Shown here piece by piece: positions 1 to 8,398 of a stretch of 64,000 bases of DNA. Under the pieces are notes generated by a model. That model was not told the origin of the DNA. It searched no databases and saw only the letters and a list, made by a program, of their open reading frames with translations. Within the stretch, counting starts at the first letter, position 1; each line of letters starts with the position of its first letter. The position numbers and the translations under genes are program-made. Source of the DNA: Celerinatantimonas sp046054165 (GTDB lineage Bacteria; Pseudomonadota; Gammaproteobacteria; Enterobacterales; Celerinatantimonadaceae); the NCBI RefSeq assembly GCF_046054165.1, contig NZ_JBFNXK010000021.1, positions 1-64,000 of the forward strand. Reading direction: 5' to 3'.

Positions 1-30
1 GTGACCGTTTGAGGCGGTGTGCCGTGTCAG

Positions 31-67
31 TGGTGGTGCATTATAGGGACCCCATTTTTTTGCGCAA
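31..67 (-). promoter_or_regulatory. rRNA operon P1-type promoter, reading leftward out of the window
   Basis: On the minus strand a TATAAT -10 (45-40) follows a TTGCGC -35 (67-62) with a 16-bp spacer, the short spacing typical of rRNA P1 promoters. The 24 bases from the -10 onward, as I recall the E. coli rrnB P1 sequence, differ from it at only one position (GCACCACC instead of GCGCCACC, then ACTGACACGG). Upstream is an A-tract-rich stretch like an UP element, and 106-120 fits the degenerate Fis consensus. An rRNA operon downstream of clpB on the same strand is also the E. coli arrangement (clpB beside rrnG). The 16S gene itself lies outside the window. Confidence 0.85.
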
Positions 68-235
68 CCTTTTTTTTGGCTTTTTTAAAAACATTTGAAC
101 TGTTCGACTATTTTTCAACCAATCTATCCATTATCGTACTCTTTTTATACAAATTGAGTGCAAAGTTTTGATGAAAACGTCGTCTCAAGCAGAATTATTT
201 TTATGCGCCCTATTTAAGCAATCGATATGGGATAT
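68..235. other. gene-free AT-rich upstream region of the rRNA promoter
   Basis: There is no coding potential here. The A/T-tracts at about 69-90 and the Fis-like site at 106-120 would sit in the UP-element and activator region of the leftward rRNA promoter. I see no tRNA or other RNA gene. Confidence 0.5.
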
Positions 236-266
236 AAAAAAGAAAGCGAGCTAATGCTCGCTTTCT
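236..266 (-). terminator. clpB terminator
   Basis: Perfect 11-bp stem (241-251 with 256-266) and a four-base loop, followed on the minus strand by five T residues. It lies 18 nt after the clpB stop and separates clpB from the rRNA promoter. The stem core (AAAGCGAGC with GCTCGCTTT) is the same as in the bamD/glnB terminator at 5544-5571. Confidence 0.9.
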
Positions 267-283
267 GGTAAGACACGGAACGG

Positions 284-2860
284 TTAACTTTGTACTGGAC
301 AAATTTCACCATTAACTACGCCAATTTTAAGGGGTTTATCCGGAACAATTCTTCCAGCCAGTAGAGCCTCCGCTAATGGATTCGCCAATTGCTGCTGCAA
401 GGCTCGTTTCAACGGCCTTGCACCATACACCGGATCAAATCCAGCTTCAGCCAGTCGATCTAAAGCTTCATCGGTCACCGAGACATCGAAACCCTGCTCA
501 GTCAATCGAGGCAATAACTGATCGACCTGAATTTTCGCAATTTGACGAATATGTTCCTGCCCTAAAGGATGGAAAACTACAGTTTCGTCGATACGGTTCA
601 AAAATTCTGGTCGGAAGTGTGTGGTCAGCACCTCCATAATCACCGATTTCATCTGTTGATAATTCGACTCACTATAGCCTTCTTGAATAATGTCGGACCC
701 CAAATTTGAAGTCATAATGACTACACAGTTACGAAAATCAACGGTACGCCCTTGACCATCCGTCAAACGGCCATCATCAAGCACCTGCAATAGGATATTA
801 AACACATCGCTATGCGCTTTTTCGACTTCATCCAGCAAAATCACTGAATAAGGTCGACGACGAACGGCTTCAGTCAAATAACCGCCTTCTTCGTAACCGA
901 CATATCCCGGAGGCGCACCAATCAGTCGAGCCACGGAATGTTTTTCCATAAATTCGGACATATCGATCCGCACCATCGCATCTTCGGTATCGAACAAAAA
1001 TTCAGCCAACGATTTACACAGCTCAGTTTTACCAACCCCAGTTGGACCAAGAAATAGAAATGAACCAATCGGCCGATGCGGATCGGCTAATCCCGCCCGG
1101 CTACGTCGAATCGCATCTGAAACTGCTTTAATCGCTTCTTGTTGTCCAATGACACGGTGATGAAGCTCTTCTTCCATCCGCAATAATTTAGCGCGTTCAC
1201 CTTCAAGCATTCGACTCACGGGGATACCGGTCCAACGAGCCAACACTTCGGCGATTTCAGCTTCGGTAACTTTATGCCGCAGCAAGGTCATATCCTGCAT
1301 TTCAGCCTGAGAAGCCAAATCCAACTGCCGTTCCAGTTCTGGGATCCGACCATATTGCAACTCCGACATGCGATTTAAATCGCCAGCCCGCCGAGCGACA
1401 TCTAAATCTAACCGAGCCTGCTCCAATGCTGCTTTAATATGTTGAGTCCCGGACAAGGCTGCTTTTTCCGTTTTCCAGACTTCTTCCAGCTCTCGGGATT
1501 TTTGTTCCCGCTCTTTCAATTCTTCTTCGATTTTAGCCAGACGCCCTTGACTGGCCGCATCTTCTTCTTTTTGCAGCGCCTGTTGTTCTAGTTTCAACTG
1601 AATAATCCGGCGATCGATACGGTCCAACTCTTCTGGTTTTGAGTCAATTTGCATCCGGATACTGGATGCGGCTTCATCGATTAAATCAATTGCTTTATCC
1701 GGCAATTGTCGATCTGAAATATAACGATTTGACAGCGTTGCCGCAGCCACAATAGCCGGATCGGTAATTTCTACCGAGTGATGCAATTCGTAACGCTCTT
1801 TAAGCCCACGTAAAATCGCAATGGTATCTTCAACATTCGGTTCTTCAATTAATACTTTTTGGAAACGCCGCTCTAAGGCTGCATCTTTTTCAATATATTG
1901 ACGATATTCATCAAGAGTCGTTGCACCCACGCAATGGAGCTCACCACGAGCCAAGGCCGGTTTTAGCATGTTACCGGCATCCATCGCCCCGTCACCTTTA
2001 CCTGCACCCACCATGGTATGCAGTTCATCAATGAACAGAATGACCCGACCTTCTTCTTTAGAAAGCTCATTAAGCACCGCTTTGAGTCGTTCTTCAAACT
2101 CCCCACGGTATTTAGCACCAGCAACTAGGCTCCCCATATCCAGTGCTAATACGCGCTTGTTTTTAAGCCCTTCAGGCACTTCACCGTTAATAATTCGCTG
2201 GGCTAAGCCTTCTGCTATCGCGGTTTTACCAACCCCGGGTTCACCAATCAAAACTGGATTATTTTTAGTTCGCCGTTGCAGCACCTGCACGGTTCGGCGG
2301 ATTTCATCATCACGACCAATCACTGGATCCAGTTTTCCTTGTTCAGCTCGTTCGGTCAGGTCAATGGTAAATTTTTCCAAAGCCTGACGTTGATCTTCAG
2401 CATTCTGGTCATCAACTTTTTGTCCACCTCGAGCCTTATCAATCGCTTTTTCCAGTGTATCTTTTTTAGCACCTAATCCGTGCAAGATCTCGCCCAAAGG
2501 TCCTTTATCATCTAATGCTGCTAACAAGAAAATTTCCGATGAAATATATCGGTCCTTACGTTTCTGGGCAATTTTGTCACATAAATTGAGAAGGGATATC
2601 AAGCCATTGGATAATTGAATATCACCGCCAATCCCAGTCACTTGCGGAATTTTTTCTAGTTCAGTGGTCAGCTGAGAGCGCAAGGCGCTACTCTCGATGC
2701 CTGCATTTAATAAAATGGGGCGAATGGAGCCAGAGTCCTGATTAAGTAATGCAACCATCAAATGAACCGGCTCTATATATTGATGGTCACGCCCCAATGC
2801 GAGTGATTGAGCATCGGAGATCGCTAACTGAAACTTACTTGTAAATCGATCTAAGCGCAT
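284..2860 (-). CDS. clpB: ATP-dependent disaggregase chaperone ClpB
   Basis: Hsp104-type AAA+ unfoldase that threads aggregated proteins through a hexamer in cooperation with DnaK. The 858 residues match the family length. Seen in order: Clp N-domain (about 1-145), first AAA module with Walker A GEPGVGKT (206-213) and Walker B ILFIDELHT, a coiled-coil middle domain (about 405-525, rich in Glu/Lys/Arg), and a second AAA module with GPTGVGKTE (about 605) and VILLDEVEKAH. The start is fixed by a GGAGG six bases upstream. A sigma-32-like promoter lies just upstream and a strong terminator follows. The order rluD-pgeF-clpB-rrn is as in E. coli. No internal M-domain start was examined for a short ClpB isoform. 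Confidence 0.98.
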   Translation of the reverse strand: MRLDRFTSKFQLAISDAQSLALGRDHQYIEPVHLMVALLNQDSGSIRPILLNAGIESSALRSQLTTELEKIPQVTGIGGDIQLSNGLISLLNLCDKIAQKRKDRYISSEIFLLAALDDKGPLGEILHGLGAKKDTLEKAIDKARGGQKVDDQNAEDQRQALEKFTIDLTERAEQGKLDPVIGRDDEIRRTVQVLQRRTKNNPVLIGEPGVGKTAIAEGLAQRIINGEVPEGLKNKRVLALDMGSLVAGAKYRGEFEERLKAVLNELSKEEGRVILFIDELHTMVGAGKGDGAMDAGNMLKPALARGELHCVGATTLDEYRQYIEKDAALERRFQKVLIEEPNVEDTIAILRGLKERYELHHSVEITDPAIVAAATLSNRYISDRQLPDKAIDLIDEAASSIRMQIDSKPEELDRIDRRIIQLKLEQQALQKEEDAASQGRLAKIEEELKEREQKSRELEEVWKTEKAALSGTQHIKAALEQARLDLDVARRAGDLNRMSELQYGRIPELERQLDLASQAEMQDMTLLRHKVTEAEIAEVLARWTGIPVSRMLEGERAKLLRMEEELHHRVIGQQEAIKAVSDAIRRSRAGLADPHRPIGSFLFLGPTGVGKTELCKSLAEFLFDTEDAMVRIDMSEFMEKHSVARLIGAPPGYVGYEEGGYLTEAVRRRPYSVILLDEVEKAHSDVFNILLQVLDDGRLTDGQGRTVDFRNCVVIMTSNLGSDIIQEGYSESNYQQMKSVIMEVLTTHFRPEFLNRIDETVVFHPLGQEHIRQIAKIQVDQLLPRLTEQGFDVSVTDEALDRLAEAGFDPVYGARPLKRALQQQLANPLAEALLAGRIVPDKPLKIGVVNGEICPVQS

Positions 2861-2898
2861 ACCGCCTCCACAAATTGATCAAATAACTTATCTGTTCA

Positions 2899-2929
2899 AT
2901 ATGTGGGTGCGGAATGCTCAATATTCAAG
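2899..2929 (-). promoter_or_regulatory. sigma-32-type heat-shock promoter of clpB
   Basis: On the minus strand CTTGAAT (2929-2923) and CCACATAT (2906-2899) are separated by 16 bp, close to the RpoH consensus CTTGAAA / CCCCATNT. It lies about 40 nt upstream of the clpB start in the pgeF-clpB gap. E. coli clpB is also RpoH-dependent. The spacer is at the long end of the accepted range. Confidence 0.6.
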
Positions 2930-2944
2930 ATAGGGAGGCAAGAA

Positions 2945-3664
2945 TTATTCCAACCAAATCGCAGCGGCCATCCGCCCCGTTTGCCCATCCCGCCGGTATG
3001 AAAAGAAATGCTCACTATCGGCATAAGTACACCCCGGATGTCGGGTAATTTGCTTCACACCCAACAGTCTGAGTTGTAACTCAGCCAACAGCTTAATATC
3101 AGCCAGATACTTATCACCGTCAGCCTGAAAAGCAGACTCACTCTCGGCAAGAACGTCCACAAAAGCCGAGCGAACTTCCGGGCCCACCTGAAAGAAAGAC
3201 GGACCAATCGCCGGCCCCAACCAAGCTTGCAGATCCTGAGCCGGCACATGCATCGCCACAATGGTTTTACCAATAATGCCGGATGCCAAACCTCGCCATC
3301 CACCATGAATTGCAGCCACACAACGCCCTTTGTTATCAGCTAATAACACCGGCAAACAATCAGCAGTCATCACAACACAAGGTACATGTCGCCCCCGAGC
3401 TAATGCAGCATCTGCTTCAATACCCGGACTCGCCAGTCCGGCATCGACGACATGAGTTCCATGTACCTGACTGAGCCAACACGGCGTTCCCGGTAAACAC
3501 TCCTGAAAAGACTGTCGGTTACGGATGACATGCTGAGGATTGTCCCCGACATGATCTCCTAAATTGAACGCATCAAAAGGAGGCCGACTCGCACCATCGA
3601 GACGATCTGTATATACCGCCCGAACAGATGTCGGGAAACAGCCTTCTATGGGATAGATTGCCAT
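2945..3664 (-). CDS. pgeF: peptidoglycan editing factor / purine nucleoside phosphorylase-type laccase-domain protein (YfiH)
   Basis: YfiH/PgeF family cytosolic zinc enzyme. Members remove mis-incorporated serine-containing muropeptide precursors and show purine nucleoside-phosphorolysing activity. The 239-residue length is typical. The family metal-site motifs are visible: CWLSQVHGTHV (His), TADCLPVLL (Cys) and HGGWRGLASG (His). An AAGGAGGAAAT ribosome site sits directly before the ATG. The stop is 84 nt upstream of clpB and the start is 30 nt after rluD, so rluD-pgeF is probably one transcript, with clpB having its own heat-shock promoter. Confidence 0.93.
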   Translation of the reverse strand: MAIYPIEGCFPTSVRAVYTDRLDGASRPPFDAFNLGDHVGDNPQHVIRNRQSFQECLPGTPCWLSQVHGTHVVDAGLASPGIEADAALARGRHVPCVVMTADCLPVLLADNKGRCVAAIHGGWRGLASGIIGKTIVAMHVPAQDLQAWLGPAIGPSFFQVGPEVRSAFVDVLAESESAFQADGDKYLADIKLLAELQLRLLGVKQITRHPGCTYADSEHFFSYRRDGQTGRMAAAIWLE

Positions 3665-3694
3665 ATTTCCTCCTTAATTATGGATAACTTGAGT

Positions 3695-4666
3695 CTACTC
3701 CTGCCAAGGATTGAGTTCACTATCCTTGCGGATAATATCCGTCAACGCCACCATATCATCGGGAATATCTGCGTGCCATTGCATGAGCTCACCGGTAATC
3801 GGATGTTCCAGTTGCAGCATAACCGCATGCAATGCCTGTCGCTTAAAATTCTGCAATGTTGTGACTAATTCAGGAGTGGCCGCTTTCGGCAGTTTTAAAC
3901 GTCCGCCATACACCGGATCGCCCACTAATGGATGACCAATATGAGCCATATGCACTCGGATCTGATGAGTCCGGCCGGTTTCCAAACGCAATCTGAGCCG
4001 GGTATGCTCCCGGAACTTTTCAGCAACGCGATAATGAGTGACCGCGGGTCGACCAAAGGGATCGACCGCCATCTGGGTTCGTTTGGTTTTATGTCGGCCT
4101 ATCGGCTCATCCACCATGCCTCCGGCAGTCATCTGTCCAATCACAATCGCTTCATATTCCCGGGTAATTTGTCGGGCCTGCAGTGATTCAACCAGATGCG
4201 TCTGAGCCGCAACGGTCTTGGCCACAACCATCAACCCGGTCGTATCTTTATCTAAACGATGCACAATACCGGCTCGTGCCAGTTTTGCACTTTCAGGGTA
4301 ATGATATAGCAAACCGTTTAAGATAGTTCCGTGGTGATTGCCCGCTCCCGGATGAACAACAACATCGGCCGCCTTATTAATCACCAAAATATCATCATCT
4401 TCGTAAACAATATTCAGCTCGACCGGCTCTGGCTGCCATTCGATGACATCTTCCAGTACTGCCTGAACCGTGATCGTTTCATAGCCACAGAGCTTTTCTC
4501 GCGGTTTGATGATGGGATGTCCATCGACATAAACGCGCCCCTGTAGGATCCATTCTTTCAGCCGAGAACGGGAGTAGTCACTGAATAACACCGGAAGCGC
4601 CTGATCAAGACGTTTGCCAATGAGATCTTCCCCAACTTCAGCCTGCAATTCTAATTCTTGGTTCAT
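3695..4666 (-). CDS. rluD: 23S rRNA pseudouridine synthase RluD (U1911/U1915/U1917)
   Basis: Modifies the helix-69 uridines of 23S rRNA. The 323-residue protein has an N-terminal S4 RNA-binding domain (about 17-80, with SRLKEWILQGRVYVDG) and the RluA-family catalytic domain with HRLDKDTTGLMVVAK, whose Asp is the nucleophile (about residue 140). Other family blocks are GAGNHHGT and GRTHQIRVHMAHIGHP. It is divergent from bamD across 124 nt, the conserved arrangement in enterobacteria and vibrios. Confidence 0.97.
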   Translation of the reverse strand: MNQELELQAEVGEDLIGKRLDQALPVLFSDYSRSRLKEWILQGRVYVDGHPIIKPREKLCGYETITVQAVLEDVIEWQPEPVELNIVYEDDDILVINKAADVVVHPGAGNHHGTILNGLLYHYPESAKLARAGIVHRLDKDTTGLMVVAKTVAAQTHLVESLQARQITREYEAIVIGQMTAGGMVDEPIGRHKTKRTQMAVDPFGRPAVTHYRVAEKFREHTRLRLRLETGRTHQIRVHMAHIGHPLVGDPVYGGRLKLPKAATPELVTTLQNFKRQALHAVMLQLEHPITGELMQWHADIPDDMVALTDIIRKDSELNPWQE

Positions 4667-4790
4667 AGCACCACTTGTGATTTAGACTTCAATTTAATTA
4701 AAGTTAGTTATTTTAGCTTTTCTTTTGCAAAAGCATAAAGGATACTTTAGCTTTTATGCCATTGTTAGCTAGGAAACAGTCATTCTGCTT
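4667..4790. promoter_or_regulatory. divergent rluD/bamD promoter region
   Basis: AT-rich 124-nt spacer between two divergent genes. It contains short repeats of the type TTAGCTTTT and the inverted pair GCATAAA (4730-4736) / TTTATGC, so promoters for both genes must lie here. I cannot assign exact -35/-10 elements with confidence. Confidence 0.4.
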
Positions 4791-5528
4791 ATGCGTTATA
4801 GTCATATCATTGTTGGCCTGTCGATGTGCATTGCACTTCTTTCAGGTTGTTCATCTAAAAAGGATGAACAAATCGTCCCAGATAAACCTGCAGCCGAGCT
4901 TTATCAAGAAGCTCAGAAGAATCTGATGCTTAATGATTATCGTGGGGCTGAATCAACATTAGAAGCTTTAGATAACCGTTATCCTTTTGGTCCATACGCG
5001 GATCAAACCCAGCTTAAACTTATCTATGTTTACTATAAACGAAGTGAAACCGAAAAAGCACTGGCCAATATTGATCGCTTCATTCGCAATAACCCCACCA
5101 GTCCAGCCTTAGCCTATGTCTATTATATGCGAGGGCTAACCAATGAAGCAGCTGATTATAATTTTTCACAGTCTCTATTAGGGATTGATCGAGCGACACG
5201 AGATCCAAGTTTTATTACCTCGGCATTTAAAGATTTCAAAGTGGTACTGCAGCACTATCCCAATAGCGATTATGCAGCCGATGCCCGGCGTCGTATGCTC
5301 GATTTGCAAGAAAAATTAGCTCGCCATGATTTAGCGATTGCAGAGTATTACTTAAAACGTGAAGCGTATATTGCAGCCGTTAACCGGGCCAAACAAATTA
5401 TTGAAAATTATCCAAATTCAGCAGAAAAAAATAACGCATTACGAGTCATGATCCGAGGATATCGCAGCTTAGGATTACATGACCTTGAGCAACAAGCACA
5501 ACAGGTGTTACAAGCTCAACGCGGCTGA
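4791..5528 (+). CDS. bamD: outer-membrane assembly lipoprotein BamD
   Basis: Essential lipoprotein of the BAM complex that works with BamA to insert beta-barrel proteins into the outer membrane. The 245 residues begin with a lipoprotein signal peptide whose lipobox LLSGC places the lipidated Cys at residue 20. The mature part is built of TPR-like helical repeats (AELYQEAQKNLMLNDYRGAE, then FGPYADQTQLKLIYVYYK, and later blocks), as expected for BamD. It ends in a hairpin terminator shared with the convergent glnB. Confidence 0.97.
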   Translation: MRYSHIIVGLSMCIALLSGCSSKKDEQIVPDKPAAELYQEAQKNLMLNDYRGAESTLEALDNRYPFGPYADQTQLKLIYVYYKRSETEKALANIDRFIRNNPTSPALAYVYYMRGLTNEAADYNFSQSLLGIDRATRDPSFITSAFKDFKVVLQHYPNSDYAADARRRMLDLQEKLARHDLAIAEYYLKREAYIAAVNRAKQIIENYPNSAEKNNALRVMIRGYRSLGLHDLEQQAQQVLQAQRG

Positions 5529-5543
5529 CTTGACTTTGCATAA

Positions 5544-5571
5544 AATAAAGCGAGCATCTGCTCGCTTTATT
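5544..5571. terminator. bidirectional terminator between bamD and glnB
   Basis: Perfect 12-bp inverted repeat (5544-5555 with 5560-5571) and an ATCT loop. The A/T flanks allow use in both directions, between two convergent genes. Its core is identical to the clpB terminator stem. Confidence 0.85.
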
Positions 5572-5601
5572 GATCATTCGACCTAGAAAAAAGCAACATC
5601 A

Positions 5602-5940
5602 TTAGATGGCTTCTTCGTTTTCTTCACCAGTACGAATACGAATTACCCGTTCGATATCACGAACAAAAATTTTCCCATCACCAATTTTACCGGTCTGAGC
5701 TGTCTTCGAAATCACTTCAATACAGTGATCTAGATCATCGTCATTTACAACGAGCTCAATTTTAACTTTGGGTAGGAAATCAACTTTGTATTCAGCACCA
5801 CGATACAGCTCGGTATGCCCTTTTTGACGCCCGAAGCCTTTCACTTCTGTGACAGTCATCCCTGTAATGCCAATATCGGCTAAAGCTTCACGTACATCAT
5901 CCATTTTGAATGGTTTGATAACGGCGATAATCTGTTTCAT
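5602..5940 (-). CDS. glnB: nitrogen regulatory protein P-II (GlnB)
   Basis: Trimeric 2-oxoglutarate/ATP sensor that controls GlnE (adenylyltransferase; also encoded in this window) and NtrB. The 112 residues match the family. The T-loop carries the uridylylation target Tyr51 in ELYRGAEY, and the PII signature TAQTGKIGDGKIFV and the C-terminal RIRTGE are intact. It reads as GlnB rather than GlnK because there is no amtB next to it, but sequence alone does not separate the two completely. An AAGGAGTACAA ribosome site precedes the ATG. Confidence 0.93.
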   Translation of the reverse strand: MKQIIAVIKPFKMDDVREALADIGITGMTVTEVKGFGRQKGHTELYRGAEYKVDFLPKVKIELVVNDDDLDHCIEVISKTAQTGKIGDGKIFVRDIERVIRIRTGEENEEAI

Positions 5941-6126
5941 TTGTACTCCTTACATTTCATCTCATTCCCAACCAAGACCGAATAAGCTCACCATGAACTC
6001 TACCTGTTCCGAAAGTAACAGAACCTATTTCAAGAATTACCACCTCATGTGATAACGTCATTCTTTCATTGACCACTTAGTAAATTAATTACTATAAATT
6101 ATCCATAACATCAACTGCTATTGATT
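5941..6126. other. glnB/fimT divergent intergenic region
   Basis: 186 nt between divergent genes. It should hold promoters for both. I see no sigma-54 (GG-N10-GC) site and no stem-loop of note. Confidence 0.3.
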
Positions 6127-6660
6127 ATGACAAATAGATTAAACCGCATCCATTCATTGAAGCAAGTCGGATTCACGCTCATTGAACTGTTTGTGACCCT
6201 AGCTCTGACGATCATTGTACTATTGCTTACTTTTCCTCAATTCAAACCCCTGATTGCAACCGAACATGCTCAGCAAACTCAGCAAGTCTGGGTGCAAGCA
6301 CTTCGCTGGGCCAGATTGCAGGCCATGGAGTATGGCGAAACAGTAAAAATTTGTTTTTTAGATAGACGACAAAACTGCCAACGACAATCCGCTTCTCAAC
6401 TGACTATTTTTCTAGATAGTGACAATGACAACCATATGCAATCGAGTGAAACGCTCCTAGGCGTTATTCCCATTGCAGCTGATACACAAGTTCAATTTAA
6501 CCGAAGAAGCATCCGCTTTGATCAGGATGGACAAGCCAGTGGAGCCAACCAGACTATCCATATGTGTACGGCACAACGAAGTTGGAATATCAAAATTAAT
6601 ATGGCGGGACAACTTTCATCGACATCGATTCAATCCGGTTGTTCATTGGCACAAAGTTGA
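6127..6660 (+). CDS. type II/IV pseudopilin, FimT/GspH type minor pilin
   Basis: Minor pilin predicted to prime or modulate type IV pilus assembly. The prepilin-peptidase site is clear: a 15-residue basic leader ending in Gly, then FTLIELFVTLALTIIVLLL with Glu at mature position 5. A GspH/FimT-like beta domain follows, with LRWARLQAMEYGETVKICF and the terminal disulfide-type Cys. I chose the ATG at 6127 over a TTG two codons earlier. Neither has a good ribosome site. The gene is on the opposite strand from the other pilin genes and its last 18 nt overlap pilE tail to tail. Confidence 0.85.
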   Translation: MTNRLNRIHSLKQVGFTLIELFVTLALTIIVLLLTFPQFKPLIATEHAQQTQQVWVQALRWARLQAMEYGETVKICFLDRRQNCQRQSASQLTIFLDSDNDNHMQSSETLLGVIPIAADTQVQFNRRSIRFDQDGQASGANQTIHMCTAQRSWNIKINMAGQLSSTSIQSGCSLAQS

Positions 6661-7050
6661 GGGATCCACATTTGTCATCACCACTGTAGGCGTTAACATC
6701 AATTGCAGCTGTATACAATCAGGGTCAGCATTCGCTTGATCAGGTAAAGCTTCGGCTAAAATTTGTACCCCTGATTGACCTTGTTGCTGAACCAAACTCA
6801 GAGAAAAACGAAACGATAGCTGTTGAGGTTTTTTCCAGATTAGTTCATCAATGTTGTCAGGATACTGATGATGATTGAGCTGATATTCATCGATGCTATT
6901 GACGATCAAATACAGTTCAGAAATAGCCTGATTTCGCTGTTCTAAAGCCATAAAATGCTGATACACGGGTGCAGCTAATACCGATAAAATTCCAATAATA
7001 GTCACAACAATCAATAACTCTAACAGGGTAAAACCAAGCGTGGGTCTCAT
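6643..7050 (-). CDS. type IV minor pilin, PilE-like
   Basis: 135-residue prepilin with a six-residue leader (MRPTLG) and the canonical FTLLELLIVVTIIGILSVLAAP helix with Glu5. The C-terminal globular part has a Cys pair (DCIQ and TLCQ) that would form the pilin D-region disulfide. It is the last gene of the pilV-pilW-pilX-pilE run, overlaps pilX by 4 nt (ATGA-type coupling) and runs 18 nt into the end of convergent fimT. Confidence 0.85.
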   Translation of the reverse strand: MRPTLGFTLLELLIVVTIIGILSVLAAPVYQHFMALEQRNQAISELYLIVNSIDEYQLNHHQYPDNIDELIWKKPQQLSFRFSLSLVQQQGQSGVQILAEALPDQANADPDCIQLQLMLTPTVVMTNVDPSTLCQ

Positions 7051-7529
7051 TGATCCTGTCCTTTAAATAACCATACCAACCTATTGCGTGTGGTTCGGAA
7101 CTGCCGGAAATGACACTCAGGAATCGTAAACTGAGTTAAAGCGGGCTGTACAATGCCAACAGAAATATAGCGATACTGCTCATCACGTACCAAGATCCGC
7201 CATAACCAACACGACTGCTGTGAAGTGGCACAACGAGCATAGCATTGTGGAATCATGGCTAATGAAATATCAGACTGATATGGAGTCAATTCTCGAACTT
7301 CAAAAACAGTAGAAGGCTGAGCCACAGCTGCAATTACATTTTCCAGAGCCTGCCAAGATTGTATTGAACGACGATAGTGCTGTACCGATTGCAGCTGCAC
7401 ATGGACATCGAGCAGGAGGGAAGCCGCTAAGACACTTAATAGCATGATCAATATCATAACAATCATCATGACGAAGCCCCGCGAAGTGGCCGGGGACACT
7501 GTACTTGCATTGCGAAGGCCGATAACCAT
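7047..7529 (-). CDS. type IV pilus minor pilin PilX-like
   Basis: 160 residues with a type III-like prepilin N-terminus (SRG, then FVMMIVMILIMLLSVLAASLLL) and a Cys-rich middle (CYARCATSQQSCWLW), matching the PilX position in minor-pilin operons. PilX proteins lack the Glu5 of major pilins, and so does this one. The ATG at 7529 gives a 64-nt overlap with pilW. A GTG at 7499 would shorten the leader to eight residues and the overlap to 34 nt. Neither start has a clear ribosome site, so the N-terminus is uncertain. Confidence 0.75.
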   Translation of the reverse strand: MVIGLRNASTVSPATSRGFVMMIVMILIMLLSVLAASLLLDVHVQLQSVQHYRRSIQSWQALENVIAAVAQPSTVFEVRELTPYQSDISLAMIPQCYARCATSQQSCWLWRILVRDEQYRYISVGIVQPALTQFTIPECHFRQFRTTRNRLVWLFKGQDQ

Positions 7530-8398
7530 ACGATTTGCTCTGCGGTTGTATATTGATAATTTTGAGCGGCTCCAGATAGATGGATATGCTGTCCTGCGAT
7601 TTCATACTCACTCATTGAGTGTATGCTAGGTACCGGTTCAGATGAACGCACTAGTAAACCGATATCGACCGCTAAAACCTGTGACCAGTCCGAGGCCCCC
7701 ATCTGATCACTCGCAAGCCAGTGGATCCCATCCGGCATGCATACGGCGGCTCGGATCCGCAGCGCTACAATTCCAGAAACCAATACACCCGTAGTCTGCC
7801 CTGCAATCCCATTCTTATTTCGATAGAACATCTGTAATGCGGGCCCGTCATCGCCCTGTACCAGAAAAAACCACTGATGATGATAGCGGCGTTCACTATT
7901 CAGCAGCGGCGATACAACATTGGCCGGTTGATAAACAGGGCCATCATTGGCTTCAGGTAACGATGAATAATGCTGAACTGAATCCTCTAATCCAATAATT
8001 TCAATGACATCTGAATTATTCAATAACGGATGGGTTGGACTCTCAAGACAAGGCAATGAAATCGAAGCCGTTTTACGAACACTGTAAAGTCCGATATCAG
8101 TTCTCGCATCAGTATTCTGGGGATAATTCGGTAACTGGCAGTTCGATGAGCGATCCAGGCTCGTTGTAGAAAATGCCGTTTGATTCCCCCAATATCCTGC
8201 TTTTTGGAACGCTCGAACCAATAGTTGTAACGTACTTTGGGCTCTTAACTGCAATTCATCAATGTGTTGTAACTGATATTGAAAACGATTGACCTGCACA
8301 TAAATACGCAGACCTCCCGCAATGATCAACATTCCCAAAGCGCCTGCGATCAGCCATTCCAGTAACATGGCACCTCGAACATTGAGACGATCATTCAT
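7466..8398 (-). CDS. type IV pilus minor pilin/assembly protein PilW-like
   Basis: 310 residues, the usual PilW size (larger than other minor pilins). The short leader MNDRLNVRG is followed by AMLLEWLIAGALGMLIIAGG, a prepilin helix with Glu5. The order pilV-pilW-pilX and the 8-nt overlap with pilV support the call. The globular part is poorly conserved in this family. Confidence 0.8.
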   Translation of the reverse strand: MNDRLNVRGAMLLEWLIAGALGMLIIAGGLRIYVQVNRFQYQLQHIDELQLRAQSTLQLLVRAFQKAGYWGNQTAFSTTSLDRSSNCQLPNYPQNTDARTDIGLYSVRKTASISLPCLESPTHPLLNNSDVIEIIGLEDSVQHYSSLPEANDGPVYQPANVVSPLLNSERRYHHQWFFLVQGDDGPALQMFYRNKNGIAGQTTGVLVSGIVALRIRAAVCMPDGIHWLASDQMGASDWSQVLAVDIGLLVRSSEPVPSIHSMSEYEIAGQHIHLSGAAQNYQYTTAEQIVWLSAFAMQVQCPRPLRGASS

